Source of the DNA: CAMTVQ01 sp947085255
GTDB lineage: Bacteria; Bacteroidota; Bacteroidia; Sphingobacteriales; Sphingobacteriaceae
Assembly: GCA_947085255.1 (NCBI GenBank)
Contig: CAMTVQ010000001.1
Coordinates: forward strand, 310,001 to 374,000
DNA length: 64,000 bases
Reading direction: 5' to 3'
Below the pieces are notes generated by a model, which ran no database searches, was not told the DNA's origin, and was given only the letters and a program-made list of their open reading frames with translations. The position numbers and the translations under genes were made by a program. Shown here piece by piece: positions 9,435-19,276 of the stretch; position 1 is the stretch's first letter; each line of letters starts with the position of its first letter.

Positions 9435-9565
9435 CAGCACGTTTGGCAACCAAACACAGGGAGTATCCCATCTGATTACTGTATAAGTATTACCCAAGCG
9501 TGGTTTATTGATAAATAGTTGTTTAGATATCCAATTAATTTTAACCAATTTAACCAAGTAAAACA

Positions 9566-12046
9566 ATGAAAAAAATTACCAAATCACATCCGTGGAGCTC
9601 TAGGTTAGCTTCATGGATAATTGCCCTGAGTTGCTTCGCACTCATGAGCACAACAGCGTACGCGCAACCCGCAAACGACAATTGTGGAGGAGCAATAGCA
9701 CTCGATATTGATTCAGTGGAGGGTAAAATAACGCATTGCCTAGGCTGTGCAGACACCTACAGTACAGAAGGAGCCACCTCTGTATTGGATATTGACCCAA
9801 CATGTTGGGGCACAGCACCCAGCAGTACTGTCTGGTTCAAAGTAACTATTGTAAATACAGGGGTATACACCTTTAGTACCGACAATGGTATTAACCAGTT
9901 TGGCGAAGATATGCAGATGGCATTGTTCCGTAGGGGAGCTGCCGACTGTGTGTTTGACGCTACTTTTGGAACAGCTGGCTATATCTGTAATGAAGATATG
10001 CCGAATCCCGACAATAGTAACGATTTTGCTGCTGTAATTACAGACACACTAACAGCGGGTACTTACTACATCATGGTTGACCAATTTGGCGCTGCAACTG
10101 GCAAGTTCTGTATCAGTGTTACATTACATGATGAGGCTGCTCCTAAGCATGACCTTATTGGCGGAGCAATTAGCATCACAGGCATGTTGTCTGGCTTGAG
10201 TAGCACAACTCCATTCAAGTCTGAAAACTATTTCTACAATGCCCCAGATAATGGTATCGTGAATGACGCTCCTACGATCGGCATCATGACAACTGGTGGA
10301 GGCACCACTGCAAATGCAGGCAATAATGACTGTAATGGAAATGGTGCAACCGCAGTATACGATACGCTTTATGACGTGTGGCATTCCTTTGCCATACCTG
10401 TGGGTGGAGTCGACGCATGGCTGGAGATTGCGCCTCAAAACGGAGGTAATTTTTATGGACTTCAGATTTATGTTGATCCAGGTGCACCCTATAGTACCAC
10501 TTTATCTGGAGGAATTGAATATGTAGATGGATTAACACTTGAGGGATGTTCTTCGGGTGACCGTCCTGCATTTACTCAAGGAACTGCTGGAGAGGATGCC
10601 GCAAGAGGAAACAATGGGTTTAATGCAATGTATAATTTGGGAAGTTTAGGTGCAGGAAACTATTTAGCACGGATTTTTCAGGTAACACGTGTTAATGGGG
10701 GCGATGGATCGGCTGCATCACCAAGCGAAGGTGTATATACTGTAATTGTACAAGGCAGAGGTGTTGGTGCACATACCTACTCAAGTGATGGTTTTTCTGC
10801 TGATTCTTGTCAAGATGCAAAGGCTATCGGCTGTAGTGGTACCGCTGTTAATCAAGGCGGACTTATTACCAAGAATGGCCTTAATAACTCTGGAACGAAC
10901 GGTAACGTATATTTAAACTCCCCTACTGGTTCAGGTAATACTCAAACCACTCCTGATGGTGTTGAACCTTTAGCCGTATCTGGAACACCTAATTCTGGAA
11001 GTTATCAGCAAAATTGTACAGGAACTAATCTTATTCCTGTTGACTTTGTAGATGATGTAAACACCAGTGTATTCTATAAGTTTACTATTAATGATAGCTT
11101 GGAAGCAAAATGCACACCAAATGCAGTAATCATCCAAACAATTATTGATTTGTTAGATGATTTGTGTGAAGAGCAAGTTGTCATCCTTCCAAACGGTCCA
11201 ACTCCAGGTCCTATACCCGTAATTGATGACGCAACTTGCGCAATCATTGAAGGTATTGTGAATACACTGTTAGTGGGTGTGGTAGATGGTGTTGTGATTG
11301 AGCAGGTTCGCTTGTTGATTGATGACTTGACCACCCCTCCGCTACCTTCTCCTGTTCAGGAAGTATTGTTGACTGTAAGAGCGTTGCTTGACAATGCTTG
11401 CTTGCCAGCATTCCCTTGTCTGTCACAAGTTCAATTAAAGGTAACTCCATTGAGTCGTGCAGGTGTAAATGGTGGTCGTCTGTATGTAAACGTGTATGAA
11501 GAATTATGCGAAAATGCAGCATCAGCTAACGCCGTAATGTTTGGCATTGCTGAGGCTTGCGACGAAAGCGTTTGCTTGCGTCCAGGTGGAGGCACATTGG
11601 GTGAAGGTTTCCTTGCCAATGGAGATTATTATATCATGGTTACAGGTGAACGTGGTACTGTCGCAAAATATAACTTGGAACTAGAGATTAGTCACACTGA
11701 CTCTACAGGAGCTATTGCTTGCGGTACTGATAATTGTGCAACATTAAAAACAGCAAGTATCAAGCCTAAGTTCAAAACAGAATCAGGTGGCTTGACTATC
11801 AACAGAGTAAGCCCTGTTCCAGCTACACAAAATATAGATGTAATGTTCGATGTGGCTTATTCTGGAAGAATGAATGTGCAAGTATTTGATATAACTGGTA
11901 AAATGGTTTATAACAAAGAAATGCCTGCTACAACAGGTAGTAATACTCGTAATATTCCAGTTGATGAGTTAAAAGGTGGTGTATACATCATCCGTCTTGA
12001 AAAAGGTGGCGAGTATGCTCAAACACGCTTTATTAAAGTTGATTAA
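9566..12046 (+). CDS. secreted protein with type A T9SS C-terminal sorting domain
   Basis: Exported surface or extracellular protein of 826 aa. Residues 1-34 form a signal peptide ending TAYAQ, followed by PANDNCGGAI, a common opening in Bacteroidota exoproteins. The body is rich in Gly, Thr, Asn and scattered Cys, with two beta-sandwich-like segments ending in GTYYIMVDQFG and GDYYIMVTGERG. The last roughly 80 residues (VSPVPATQNIDVMFDV..., VFDITGKMVYNKEM, LKGGVYIIRLEKGG, RFIKVD) are the Por_Secre_tail sorting signal for the type IX secretion system. No catalytic motif is recognised; adhesive or structural function is likely. A strong terminator follows at 12104. Confidence 0.9.
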   Translation: MKKITKSHPWSSRLASWIIALSCFALMSTTAYAQPANDNCGGAIALDIDSVEGKITHCLGCADTYSTEGATSVLDIDPTCWGTAPSSTVWFKVTIVNTGVYTFSTDNGINQFGEDMQMALFRRGAADCVFDATFGTAGYICNEDMPNPDNSNDFAAVITDTLTAGTYYIMVDQFGAATGKFCISVTLHDEAAPKHDLIGGAISITGMLSGLSSTTPFKSENYFYNAPDNGIVNDAPTIGIMTTGGGTTANAGNNDCNGNGATAVYDTLYDVWHSFAIPVGGVDAWLEIAPQNGGNFYGLQIYVDPGAPYSTTLSGGIEYVDGLTLEGCSSGDRPAFTQGTAGEDAARGNNGFNAMYNLGSLGAGNYLARIFQVTRVNGGDGSAASPSEGVYTVIVQGRGVGAHTYSSDGFSADSCQDAKAIGCSGTAVNQGGLITKNGLNNSGTNGNVYLNSPTGSGNTQTTPDGVEPLAVSGTPNSGSYQQNCTGTNLIPVDFVDDVNTSVFYKFTINDSLEAKCTPNAVIIQTIIDLLDDLCEEQVVILPNGPTPGPIPVIDDATCAIIEGIVNTLLVGVVDGVVIEQVRLLIDDLTTPPLPSPVQEVLLTVRALLDNACLPAFPCLSQVQLKVTPLSRAGVNGGRLYVNVYEELCENAASANAVMFGIAEACDESVCLRPGGGTLGEGFLANGDYYIMVTGERGTVAKYNLELEISHTDSTGAIACGTDNCATLKTASIKPKFKTESGGLTINRVSPVPATQNIDVMFDVAYSGRMNVQVFDITGKMVYNKEMPATTGSNTRNIPVDELKGGVYIIRLEKGGEYAQTRFIKVD

Positions 12047-12103
12047 GTAGCTAAACCAAAATACCAAACAAAACCAATAGAGCATAGCTACTGCTCTTAC
12101 AAT

Positions 12104-12138
12104 CCTACTCTCCCGCCTCAGGCGGGGGAGTAGGTTTT
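12104..12138 (+). terminator. intrinsic terminator after the T9SS gene
   Basis: A 14-bp stem (12104-12117 with 12121-12134, one G-T pair, loop TCA) followed by TTTTGT. The stem core CCCGCCTCA/GGCGGG resembles the palindromes embedded in the gene at 13287, so a mobile palindrome may have been recruited as a terminator. Confidence 0.75.
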
Positions 12139-12273
12139 GTAGTAATATAAGAAACGTCAACCTATAAAGATAGAAGCAGTATTTCCTTTTAATAATACCT
12201 TAATTAATCAACTTATTAAACCTCCCGATAGTCCGACTTTTCGGAATAAACAAGGAATAGAACTATAAAAAAC

Positions 12274-12975
12274 ATGAAACTTACAAAAATATTACACGAC
12301 CAAGGATATGATTTAATTGAAGGACCCATCAGAAATCATAAGCTACTACAGTTATGGCTCAAACAGTTTATTAACGAAGCAGAACTCTATTATTCACATA
12401 TCGATAATGCTTTTAGCAATACTGTAGCTATAGCAGAAATTGAGAATACGGCTTTAAACATTAATGCGACACACAAAAATGAATATGGCTTTAATATAGG
12501 CATTACACTTTTAGAAGAAGCTTTAAAAGGACTTGGGCTTGCTGCTTTTGAAATATCCACCAAAATAAAATCTGGAAAAACGGTAACAATCAGCTATGAC
12601 AATTCCATTACAAAAGAATGCGCTATTGGAAATATTCAAGATTATTTAGCTACAGCCGATTTTAATCATCCTAATCCTGCGCTGTTGCTTAATGCCAATC
12701 GCAATAATATACTAGTAATCACAGGAGTTGTGCTTGCCAAAAACCTTATTGTAGAAATAGAAACAGACTTCTCAGTAGATGCTGCATTAGTTGCCACCTT
12801 AAATAAAGTGGCTGATGGTAAATTAGACTTTACGTTTAATGGAAAAGCGACATTAAAAATGGTTTCAACAGGAAACGCCTATTTTCCAATTGCGGTTAAA
12901 GCGAGTAGAATAGATTTTGATAAGAGTGTATTTAAAAAATTGACCTTAATAACAGATACCCGAAATTTCTTTTAA
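12274..12975 (+). CDS. gasdermin-like protein (putative bGSDM), no adjacent protease
   Basis: A 233-aa protein without signal peptide or obvious TM helix. Its layout recalls bacterial gasdermins, pore-forming cell-death proteins: an N-terminal LHDQGYDLIEGPIRNHKLLQL block, EYGFNIGITLL near 70-80, a central YDNSITKECAIGNIQDYLATADF segment (108-130), NNILVITGVVLAKNLIVEI (144-162, compare the VITEVLxS-type strand of gasdermins) and FPIAVKASRIDFD (204-216) followed by a short 17-residue tail, where bGSDMs carry their cleavable inhibitory peptide. Against it: no Cys near the N-terminus for acylation (only Cys116) and no protease gene next door; the neighbours are T9SS exoproteins. This is pattern recognition, not a database match; it could instead be another beta-rich family. 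Confidence 0.45.
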   Translation: MKLTKILHDQGYDLIEGPIRNHKLLQLWLKQFINEAELYYSHIDNAFSNTVAIAEIENTALNINATHKNEYGFNIGITLLEEALKGLGLAAFEISTKIKSGKTVTISYDNSITKECAIGNIQDYLATADFNHPNPALLLNANRNNILVITGVVLAKNLIVEIETDFSVDAALVATLNKVADGKLDFTFNGKATLKMVSTGNAYFPIAVKASRIDFDKSVFKKLTLITDTRNFF

Positions 12976-13019
12976 ACGAAAGAACTACTCAACAGTTAAC
13001 TATAATAGCTCTTTCAACT

Positions 13020-13052
13020 ACGTTAATGTAGTGTTTAACATTACATTAACGT
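13020..13052. other. 11-bp inverted repeat downstream of the gasdermin-like gene
   Basis: ACGTTAATGTA at 13020-13030 and its exact complement at 13042-13052 with an 11-nt loop. It lacks a U-tract. It may be a weak terminator for the gasdermin-like gene or an operator for the following large gene. Confidence 0.5.
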
Positions 13053-13120
13053 ATAAATAAAAGGAGTGATGCTTGTATGTATTTGCTAAATTTATGTCAT
13101 TTTTTTATATAATAATACTG

Positions 13121-13128
13121 TAACTTTG
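13121..13128 (+). promoter_or_regulatory. candidate -7 box for the 1990-aa exoprotein
   Basis: TAACTTTG fits the Bacteroidota -7 consensus TAnnTTTG, about 160 nt upstream of the start. A good -33 TTTG is not seen at the expected distance, so this is tentative. The remaining leader (13129-13286) holds no ORF. Confidence 0.4.
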
Positions 13129-13286
13129 ATATAATACCTTGATAGCGAATTGTTCTATTGAGTAAGTAAAAATTATGGTGAGCAGAGTCGAACCATAGAG
13201 TAAGAAGCCATAACAAGGCACTACTTTGTAACCTTACAACTTTACAACCAATCTCCAAATTGAAGAATCATTAAACTGAAATATAC

Positions 13287-16200
13287 ATGAAGAAACTACT
13301 ACACACACTGTTTAGCTGCATTATTGCACTAACAACAAACCTACACACTACACTCGCGCAACCAACAACTGACAACCAACAACTGGCAACCCACAGCCCT
13401 GCCTTTACTGAAAACAAAGGTCAGTTGGCCGATAATAAAGGTAATCCTGTTTCTACGGTAAGCCATTATATTAGCCTGCCTGGTGCCGATGTGTATATCT
13501 CCTCCAACAAAATCAGTTACAAGCTCATGCGCCTGTCCGACTATCAGGCGGGTTTGTCAGAAATACAGCCAGAAGCTCCCCTCTCCACGGGAGAGGGGTT
13601 GGGGGTGAGGTCTCAGCCACCAAATATCGACCTTAGCCTGCTCGAGGTGACATTTATAAATGCCAACCCCCATCCTGAAGTAATTAGCGAAAACCCCCAA
13701 CCCGATTACACCAATTACTATTATTCGCACTGCCCCCAAGGCATTACTTATGTAAAAAGCTACGAAAAAGTCACCCTAAAAAACGTATGGAATAAAATTG
13801 ACATTGTTTTTTATGCTTCTAATAAGGATAAACAGAGCTTGAAATACGATTTTGTAGTTAACCCGGGCGGTAATCCAGCTGATATTAAATTGAATTACTC
13901 CCAAGACATCGCCGCATTAACTCCCCCCGCCTCAAGCGGGGGAGCTGGAGGGGGGCTTACCATCCATACCCCCCTCGGCGACTTTACCGAAAGCCTTCCC
14001 CATATATATCAACAATCTTTAACACAAGCAGAATCTAACTCCTCCCCTTTCGGGGGAGGCAGGGAGGGGGGCAATTCACAACCTATAACTCCCGATCTTT
14101 CTGGAACGTATACCAAAAATGGAGATATTATTAGCTTCAACATCCCTTCCTACAACCCCGCCCTCCCACTCATTATTGACCCTGTCGCTTCCTGGAGTAC
14201 CTATTATGGAGGAAACCAAAGAGATGCCTTAACCAGAATAACAACTGATGCAAATAATGCTGTTTTTGTTGCGGGTTCAAGTTCCAGTACTGCTGCGAGT
14301 TTTCCAGCTTCAGCGCAACCAGGTAATTCAGTATATCAGCCAGATAATTTTGAAACAACTGTAACCTCAGATATCATTGTAGCTAAATTCTCTTCAAGTG
14401 GTCTTATATTGTGGAGTACTTATTATGGAGGAGATGATGGAGACGATGCTTATACTATGGTTGTTGACCTTCAAGGTAATGTATTTGTTGCGGGTACTAC
14501 TACTTCGACTAATTTTCCCACTTCTGTCGGGGCGTATCAACCAGTTAAACAGGAAACCGGCAGTGGTTATAATGGTTGTATTATTAAATTTAATTCAACC
14601 GGTGGACGCACATGGGGCACCCATTTCGGTGGCTTGGGTTTTGATATATTGAGGAGTATTGCTATTGATGATATAGGAGATGTTGTAATTACAGGATATA
14701 CAACAAGTACTGCACCTTCTTTTCCTGTCGTGTTGCCATATCAGTTGCAAAATGCTGGCGATGAGGATGCTTTTATTGCCAAACTGAACGGTAGTGACGG
14801 ATTTCCACAATGGTCAACTTTTTATGGAGGGGCGGGTCAGGAAGAGGCATACGGTGTAGGGTTTGACAGCGATGGTAATGTATTGGTGACAGGGCAAAAT
14901 CAAGGCAATAATGGCTTTCCAATTACTAGTGGCAGCTATGGAGGAGGGACAAGAGATATTTTCTTATTGAAGTTCAAAGGCAGGACCGATGCTATTGGTA
15001 CTGCTGGTTCCCGCCTTTGGGCAAGGTTTCATGGAGGTAGTGGGGAGGATTGGGGACGAGCACTGATCGTAGCTTCCAATAATGTTTCCTATATAACAGG
15101 ATATACTACCAGTACTAATTTTCCTGTTTTAACTCCATTACAAGCTACTCATGCGGGAGGAATCCGGGATGCCTTTGTATCAGCCTTCGATGTCATGGGA
15201 GCCTTACAATGGTCAACCTATTACGGTACATCCGGTAATGAGGAAGCCTTGGGTATTGATGTCAGGAATGGTGTTTTAGCTATAGCAGGGTCAACTAATG
15301 GGGATGGACTTGCAACAGTTGGGGCTTTTCAAAGTTTACGGAAAGGAGTCTCTGATGCCTTTATCACTATGTTTAATTCTAATGGACAGCAGCTTAACTG
15401 TGCAACTTATTATGGCAGTTCTGGTATTGATGGCGCTAATAGTGTTACAATTGCATCAGAAGGCAGTATTGCGACATGTGGCTATACTCAGGCAAATGAT
15501 GCAACAGTGCATTCCACCTATACCCCACCAGGGTATCAGCAAAGTTTCAAGGGAGGTGCTGCAGGAGCACCTAATGATGGCTTCATCGTAAAAATCTGTG
15601 ATAATTGCAAAATTCCTGTATTAGCTGATATTGTTGCTTCTGATACGAGCATCTGTTTTGGTGATTCTGTAACCCTTACAACAAGCGGAAATGGTACCAT
15701 TACATGGAGTACGGGTCAAACTGGAAATAGCATTGTAGTAAAACCCACAGTAACTACAGACTACACAGCCACGGTTACTACCGGAGTTTGTGAATACAGT
15801 AAAACAATCCGTATTACGGTACGTCCTATAGTTATCGCCAATGCAGGTTTAGATACCGCCATAGCCTGTACAGGCAAAGCGGTGCTACATGGCAGGGGTT
15901 CAGCAGGCTCTGGAGGTCCGTATATTTTACAATGGTCAGGAGGCCCAGCAGACGGCAACTGGATAGGTCCAGCCCCATTGAATTGGCCAGACCGTGGTAT
16001 AGGAAGGTACTACCTAACCGTAAAAGATGTATTAGGCTGCTCCCATACCGACAGTGTAGAAGTAACACCAGCAGTGAGCACATTGGCTTTAACCCTTAGC
16101 AGCAGCAAAGCAACTATTTGCCTTGGAGAGCCAATTACGCTTACTACTACAGCAACAGGCGGCAATGGCACAAAAACGTATACCTGGAGTGCCGATGCAA

Positions 16201-19200
16201 GTGGTTTATCAGGCGCGGGACCGCATCCCGTAACCCCTACTACCACAGGCACTAACACCTATACCCTTAAAGTAATGGATGACAATGGCTGCGAGGTAGA
16301 GAAAAGTGTCACTGTAAATGTACGTAGCTTACCTACGCTAAATGCGGTTACTACCAACGCCAATTGCAATACCAGCAATGGTTCAGTAACCCTATCAGGA
16401 GGGGTTACCTATTCCTTTAACGGCAGTCCTTTTACAGGAACAACAACGTATAGCGGTCTTGCAGCAGGCAATTATATGGCTAAAGTAAACGATGGACTCT
16501 GTGAAAATACCACTACCGTCACCATCAACAACAACGGAGCTCCAACTGCCATTGCCACCACACTGGTGAATGATATTTGTAGAAAAAGCAAAGGAGAAAT
16601 TCGTATTACCGGAGTAACGGGAGGAGTACCCAATTATGACTACTCTGTAGATGGAGGAGCCTTTACCCCAACAACTAATTATACGGGGCTTGCCACAGGC
16701 AACCATACCGTATCAGTAAAAGATGCCAACGGTTGTTTTTATGGGATTACAGTAACGATTAACAATACAGATATCCTCCCTGTTATTACTATCGGTGGAA
16801 GCAAGGTGATATGTAAGGGCAAGTCTACCACACTTACGGCTAGTGCCACAGGCGGCACAGGCATCACCTATAGCTGGGATACCGGAGAGCTAATGGCAAG
16901 CATTACTAAAAGCCCAGTAAGCAACACGATGTATACCGTAACAGCCCTGAACCAAGAAGGTTGTAGTGCAAAGAAAAGTCAAACCGTAACCGTAAACCCT
17001 ACACCAGTACCGATTATCAGCACCACCAAACCAACCATATGCAAGGGAGACAATGCAGTACTAAACAGTAGTGCCGCAGTAAGCTACAACTGGAGCACCA
17101 CAGAAAGCATCCAAAGTATTACCGTAACACCTGGCTCTACTACAACCTATCGCGTAACCGTAACAGATGGCAATGGCTGCATTGATTCTGCCAAGCAAAT
17201 CATTACGGTAAAGGATTTACCCGTATTAACAGTAAGCCCAAGCGACACTACCTTCTGCTCGGGTGGTAAAACAGCCATAAGCCTAAGCTCGGATATAGCA
17301 GGCAGCAGCTTTAGCTGGACGGTAACAGCTGACCCTGCCATTACAGGGGCAAGTGCAGGTAGTGGAAACACGATAGCTCAAACACTTAGCAATGCAAGTA
17401 CTGCAGTAGCCATGGTTACTTATACCATTACCGCTACTGCAGCCGGCTGTCCGAGTAGTTCGCAGCAAGCACAGGTAACGGTAAATCCAGTTCCAACAGT
17501 TATGCTAACACCAGCTACGAGCGAGACGTGTTCGGGCGAGCAAACAGCCATCACGCTGAGTACCGATATTGCAGGCAGCAGCATCAGTTGGACAGCAGCA
17601 GCCGACCTTGGAATCACGGGTAGTAGCAATGGGACTGGAAATACGATAAGCCAAACACTTAGCAATACAAGCACAGCAGCAGCTACGGTTACCTATACAG
17701 GTAGCGCAACGCTAAATGGCTGTACCAGTAGCCCAGCATCAGCTACCGTAACTGTAAAACCCCTTCCCGTTCTTGTTACTTCGCCGAGCAATACATTTGG
17801 CGGACCAGATACGACGATCTGCGTAAATACGACAGCCACGCTAAAAGTCAGCGGAGCAAGTAGCTATGTATGGAGCCCAGCCAGTTCATTGCAAAGCCCA
17901 ACAGGCACGCCAGTACAAACAGCAACATTGAGTATGGGTCAGTACCTATTTATGGTAACAGGCACAAAGGATGGCTGCACAAGCAGCACCGATGTTGAAG
18001 TATTGGTATTGGATTCAATACCCCCACCAACAGTATCGGGTAATCAGCGTATCTGTAAAGGAGAAGGTGCAATATTGGTGGCTACTACCAGTATTAATCC
18101 AGCAAGTTTTACTTGGTATGCCAACCAAAACAGGAGTGTCATTATTATTAACGATGAAACACTAATAACTGGTCCATTGTTTAACAATACCACTTACTAT
18201 ACCGATTTTATATTTGGAAATTGTAAAAGCGGATTAGCTCCATTCTCGATAAACATTTATCCTTTGCCACAAATAGCCATTACTGGCAATACCCCCATTT
18301 GTTCGGGAGATAAGTTGAACCTCACAGCAAGCGGAGGCGACACCTATCGCTGGTACACCGCGCCGAATGACACCATCAGCACCGATTCCTTATTAGATGC
18401 TATTGCCAACGAAAATACCTCCACCTATTATGTAGTGGTAAAAGACAGTGCATGCATTGCAATAGATACGGTACAGGTGCAAGTAAACCCTTTACCAGCG
18501 GTAAATGCAGGAATACCAGTTGGTATCTGCAAAGAAGAGCAAGCGCAGCTTGGTACACCAACACAAACAGGCATTAGCTACCAGTGGCAACCAGTAACTA
18601 ATCTAAGCAATCCTACACTTGCACAACCCACTTTTAGGGCAAAGCAAGTAGGAAGAACGCAATACACCCTTACAGCTACTGATATTATTACCACCTGCAA
18701 GCAATCAGCCAATGTACAGATAGATGTATACGAACTACCTACAGCACGCATTGACTTACCAGCAGATGTGTTGTGTAACGACAAGCTCATTAACCTTACG
18801 GGCAATGGAGGGTTAAATGCGCAAGACAACTACGAGTGGTTAAAAGACGGACAAGTGTTTGCATTTTTAAATGTGGCAGCAATAACACTAGCTGAAATAC
18901 CTGCTGCTTATACCTTACGCATTACTACGGTTCAGGGCTGTGAGGATACGGCAATGCTGTACCTAAAGGGAGAAGATTGCGATGCAAGTGATGTGTACCT
19001 ACCTGATATGTTTACCCCTAACGGAGATGATGCAAACGATGTATTGCAGATAGTGTACAAGCAGGGCATAATCAGCGCTGATGTATCTATTTATGATCGT
19101 TGGGGCGCTTTGGTGTACACGGGCACAAAAGACAGCGAACCATGGAACGGAAAAGTTAACGGACAAGACCTATCCGAAGGACTGTATGTATACATCATCA

Positions 19201-19259
19201 ACCTAAAAACAAGCAAGAAGTCATTTAATAAAATTGGAACTATTGCTATTGGAAGGTAA
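13287..19259 (+). CDS. giant secreted protein: SBBP propeller, Ig/PKD-like repeats, CHU_C type B T9SS tail
   Basis: Cell-surface protein of 1990 aa. Signal peptide to about residue 25 (TTLAQ). Residues 35-300 form the N-terminal domain common in these proteins (FTENKGQLADNKG, YISLPGADVYIS). About 300-770 are SBBP beta-propeller repeats (WSTYYGG..., each with VAG/ITGYT). About 780-1890 are Ig/PKD-like and SprB-like modules rich in Thr/Ser with paired Cys, including one clear tandem duplication. The last 90 residues (DVYLPDMFTPNGDDANDV, IYDRWGALVY, WNGKVNGQDLSEGLYVY) are the gliding-motility-associated CHU_C domain that targets proteins to T9SS and the cell surface. Three G+C-rich palindromes are inserted in frame near the N-terminus. 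Adhesion or gliding role is inferred from architecture. Confidence 0.93.
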   Translation: MKKLLHTLFSCIIALTTNLHTTLAQPTTDNQQLATHSPAFTENKGQLADNKGNPVSTVSHYISLPGADVYISSNKISYKLMRLSDYQAGLSEIQPEAPLSTGEGLGVRSQPPNIDLSLLEVTFINANPHPEVISENPQPDYTNYYYSHCPQGITYVKSYEKVTLKNVWNKIDIVFYASNKDKQSLKYDFVVNPGGNPADIKLNYSQDIAALTPPASSGGAGGGLTIHTPLGDFTESLPHIYQQSLTQAESNSSPFGGGREGGNSQPITPDLSGTYTKNGDIISFNIPSYNPALPLIIDPVASWSTYYGGNQRDALTRITTDANNAVFVAGSSSSTAASFPASAQPGNSVYQPDNFETTVTSDIIVAKFSSSGLILWSTYYGGDDGDDAYTMVVDLQGNVFVAGTTTSTNFPTSVGAYQPVKQETGSGYNGCIIKFNSTGGRTWGTHFGGLGFDILRSIAIDDIGDVVITGYTTSTAPSFPVVLPYQLQNAGDEDAFIAKLNGSDGFPQWSTFYGGAGQEEAYGVGFDSDGNVLVTGQNQGNNGFPITSGSYGGGTRDIFLLKFKGRTDAIGTAGSRLWARFHGGSGEDWGRALIVASNNVSYITGYTTSTNFPVLTPLQATHAGGIRDAFVSAFDVMGALQWSTYYGTSGNEEALGIDVRNGVLAIAGSTNGDGLATVGAFQSLRKGVSDAFITMFNSNGQQLNCATYYGSSGIDGANSVTIASEGSIATCGYTQANDATVHSTYTPPGYQQSFKGGAAGAPNDGFIVKICDNCKIPVLADIVASDTSICFGDSVTLTTSGNGTITWSTGQTGNSIVVKPTVTTDYTATVTTGVCEYSKTIRITVRPIVIANAGLDTAIACTGKAVLHGRGSAGSGGPYILQWSGGPADGNWIGPAPLNWPDRGIGRYYLTVKDVLGCSHTDSVEVTPAVSTLALTLSSSKATICLGEPITLTTTATGGNGTKTYTWSADASGLSGAGPHPVTPTTTGTNTYTLKVMDDNGCEVEKSVTVNVRSLPTLNAVTTNANCNTSNGSVTLSGGVTYSFNGSPFTGTTTYSGLAAGNYMAKVNDGLCENTTTVTINNNGAPTAIATTLVNDICRKSKGEIRITGVTGGVPNYDYSVDGGAFTPTTNYTGLATGNHTVSVKDANGCFYGITVTINNTDILPVITIGGSKVICKGKSTTLTASATGGTGITYSWDTGELMASITKSPVSNTMYTVTALNQEGCSAKKSQTVTVNPTPVPIISTTKPTICKGDNAVLNSSAAVSYNWSTTESIQSITVTPGSTTTYRVTVTDGNGCIDSAKQIITVKDLPVLTVSPSDTTFCSGGKTAISLSSDIAGSSFSWTVTADPAITGASAGSGNTIAQTLSNASTAVAMVTYTITATAAGCPSSSQQAQVTVNPVPTVMLTPATSETCSGEQTAITLSTDIAGSSISWTAAADLGITGSSNGTGNTISQTLSNTSTAAATVTYTGSATLNGCTSSPASATVTVKPLPVLVTSPSNTFGGPDTTICVNTTATLKVSGASSYVWSPASSLQSPTGTPVQTATLSMGQYLFMVTGTKDGCTSSTDVEVLVLDSIPPPTVSGNQRICKGEGAILVATTSINPASFTWYANQNRSVIIINDETLITGPLFNNTTYYTDFIFGNCKSGLAPFSINIYPLPQIAITGNTPICSGDKLNLTASGGDTYRWYTAPNDTISTDSLLDAIANENTSTYYVVVKDSACIAIDTVQVQVNPLPAVNAGIPVGICKEEQAQLGTPTQTGISYQWQPVTNLSNPTLAQPTFRAKQVGRTQYTLTATDIITTCKQSANVQIDVYELPTARIDLPADVLCNDKLINLTGNGGLNAQDNYEWLKDGQVFAFLNVAAITLAEIPAAYTLRITTVQGCEDTAMLYLKGEDCDASDVYLPDMFTPNGDDANDVLQIVYKQGIISADVSIYDRWGALVYTGTKDSEPWNGKVNGQDLSEGLYVYIINLKTSKKSFNKIGTIAIGR
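13578..13613 (+). repeat. in-frame palindromic repeat 1 inside the exoprotein gene
   Basis: CCCCTCTCC (13578-13586) pairs with GGAGAGGGG (13590-13598), followed by a TTGGGGGTGAGG-type tail. It is translated as APLSTGEGLGVRSQ, which breaks the otherwise domain-like sequence. The unit has the look of the interspersed CCCCTCTCC..GGGGTGAGG repeats seen widely in intergenic DNA of this phylum. Confidence 0.75.
13921..13957 (+). repeat. in-frame palindromic repeat 2 inside the exoprotein gene
   Basis: CTCCCCCCGC, a CTCAA-type loop and GCGGGGGAG form a hairpin at 13921-13944, followed by CTGGAGGGGGGC. It is translated TPPASSGGAGGGLT. Loop and tail layout match repeat 1 and the terminator-like palindrome at 12104. 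Confidence 0.7.
14039..14072 (+). repeat. in-frame palindromic repeat 3 inside the exoprotein gene
   Basis: CCTCCCC..GGGGGAGG hairpin at 14041-14059 followed by CAGGGAGGGGGGC, translated SSPFGGGREGGN. It has the same hairpin-plus-G-rich-tail arrangement as the two copies upstream. Confidence 0.7.
17226..17760 (+). repeat. tandem duplication of one Ig-like module
   Basis: Two consecutive modules of about 90 codons (17226-17496 and 17497-17760) share the order FCSGGKTAISLSSDIAGSS / TCSGEQTAITLSTDIAGSS, then SWT.AAD..ITG, GNTI.QTLSN.ST and a closing C..S motif. The copies are clearly homologous but diverged, consistent with growth of the protein by module duplication. Confidence 0.8.
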
Positions 19260-19276
19260 ACACTAGATAGTTTTAC

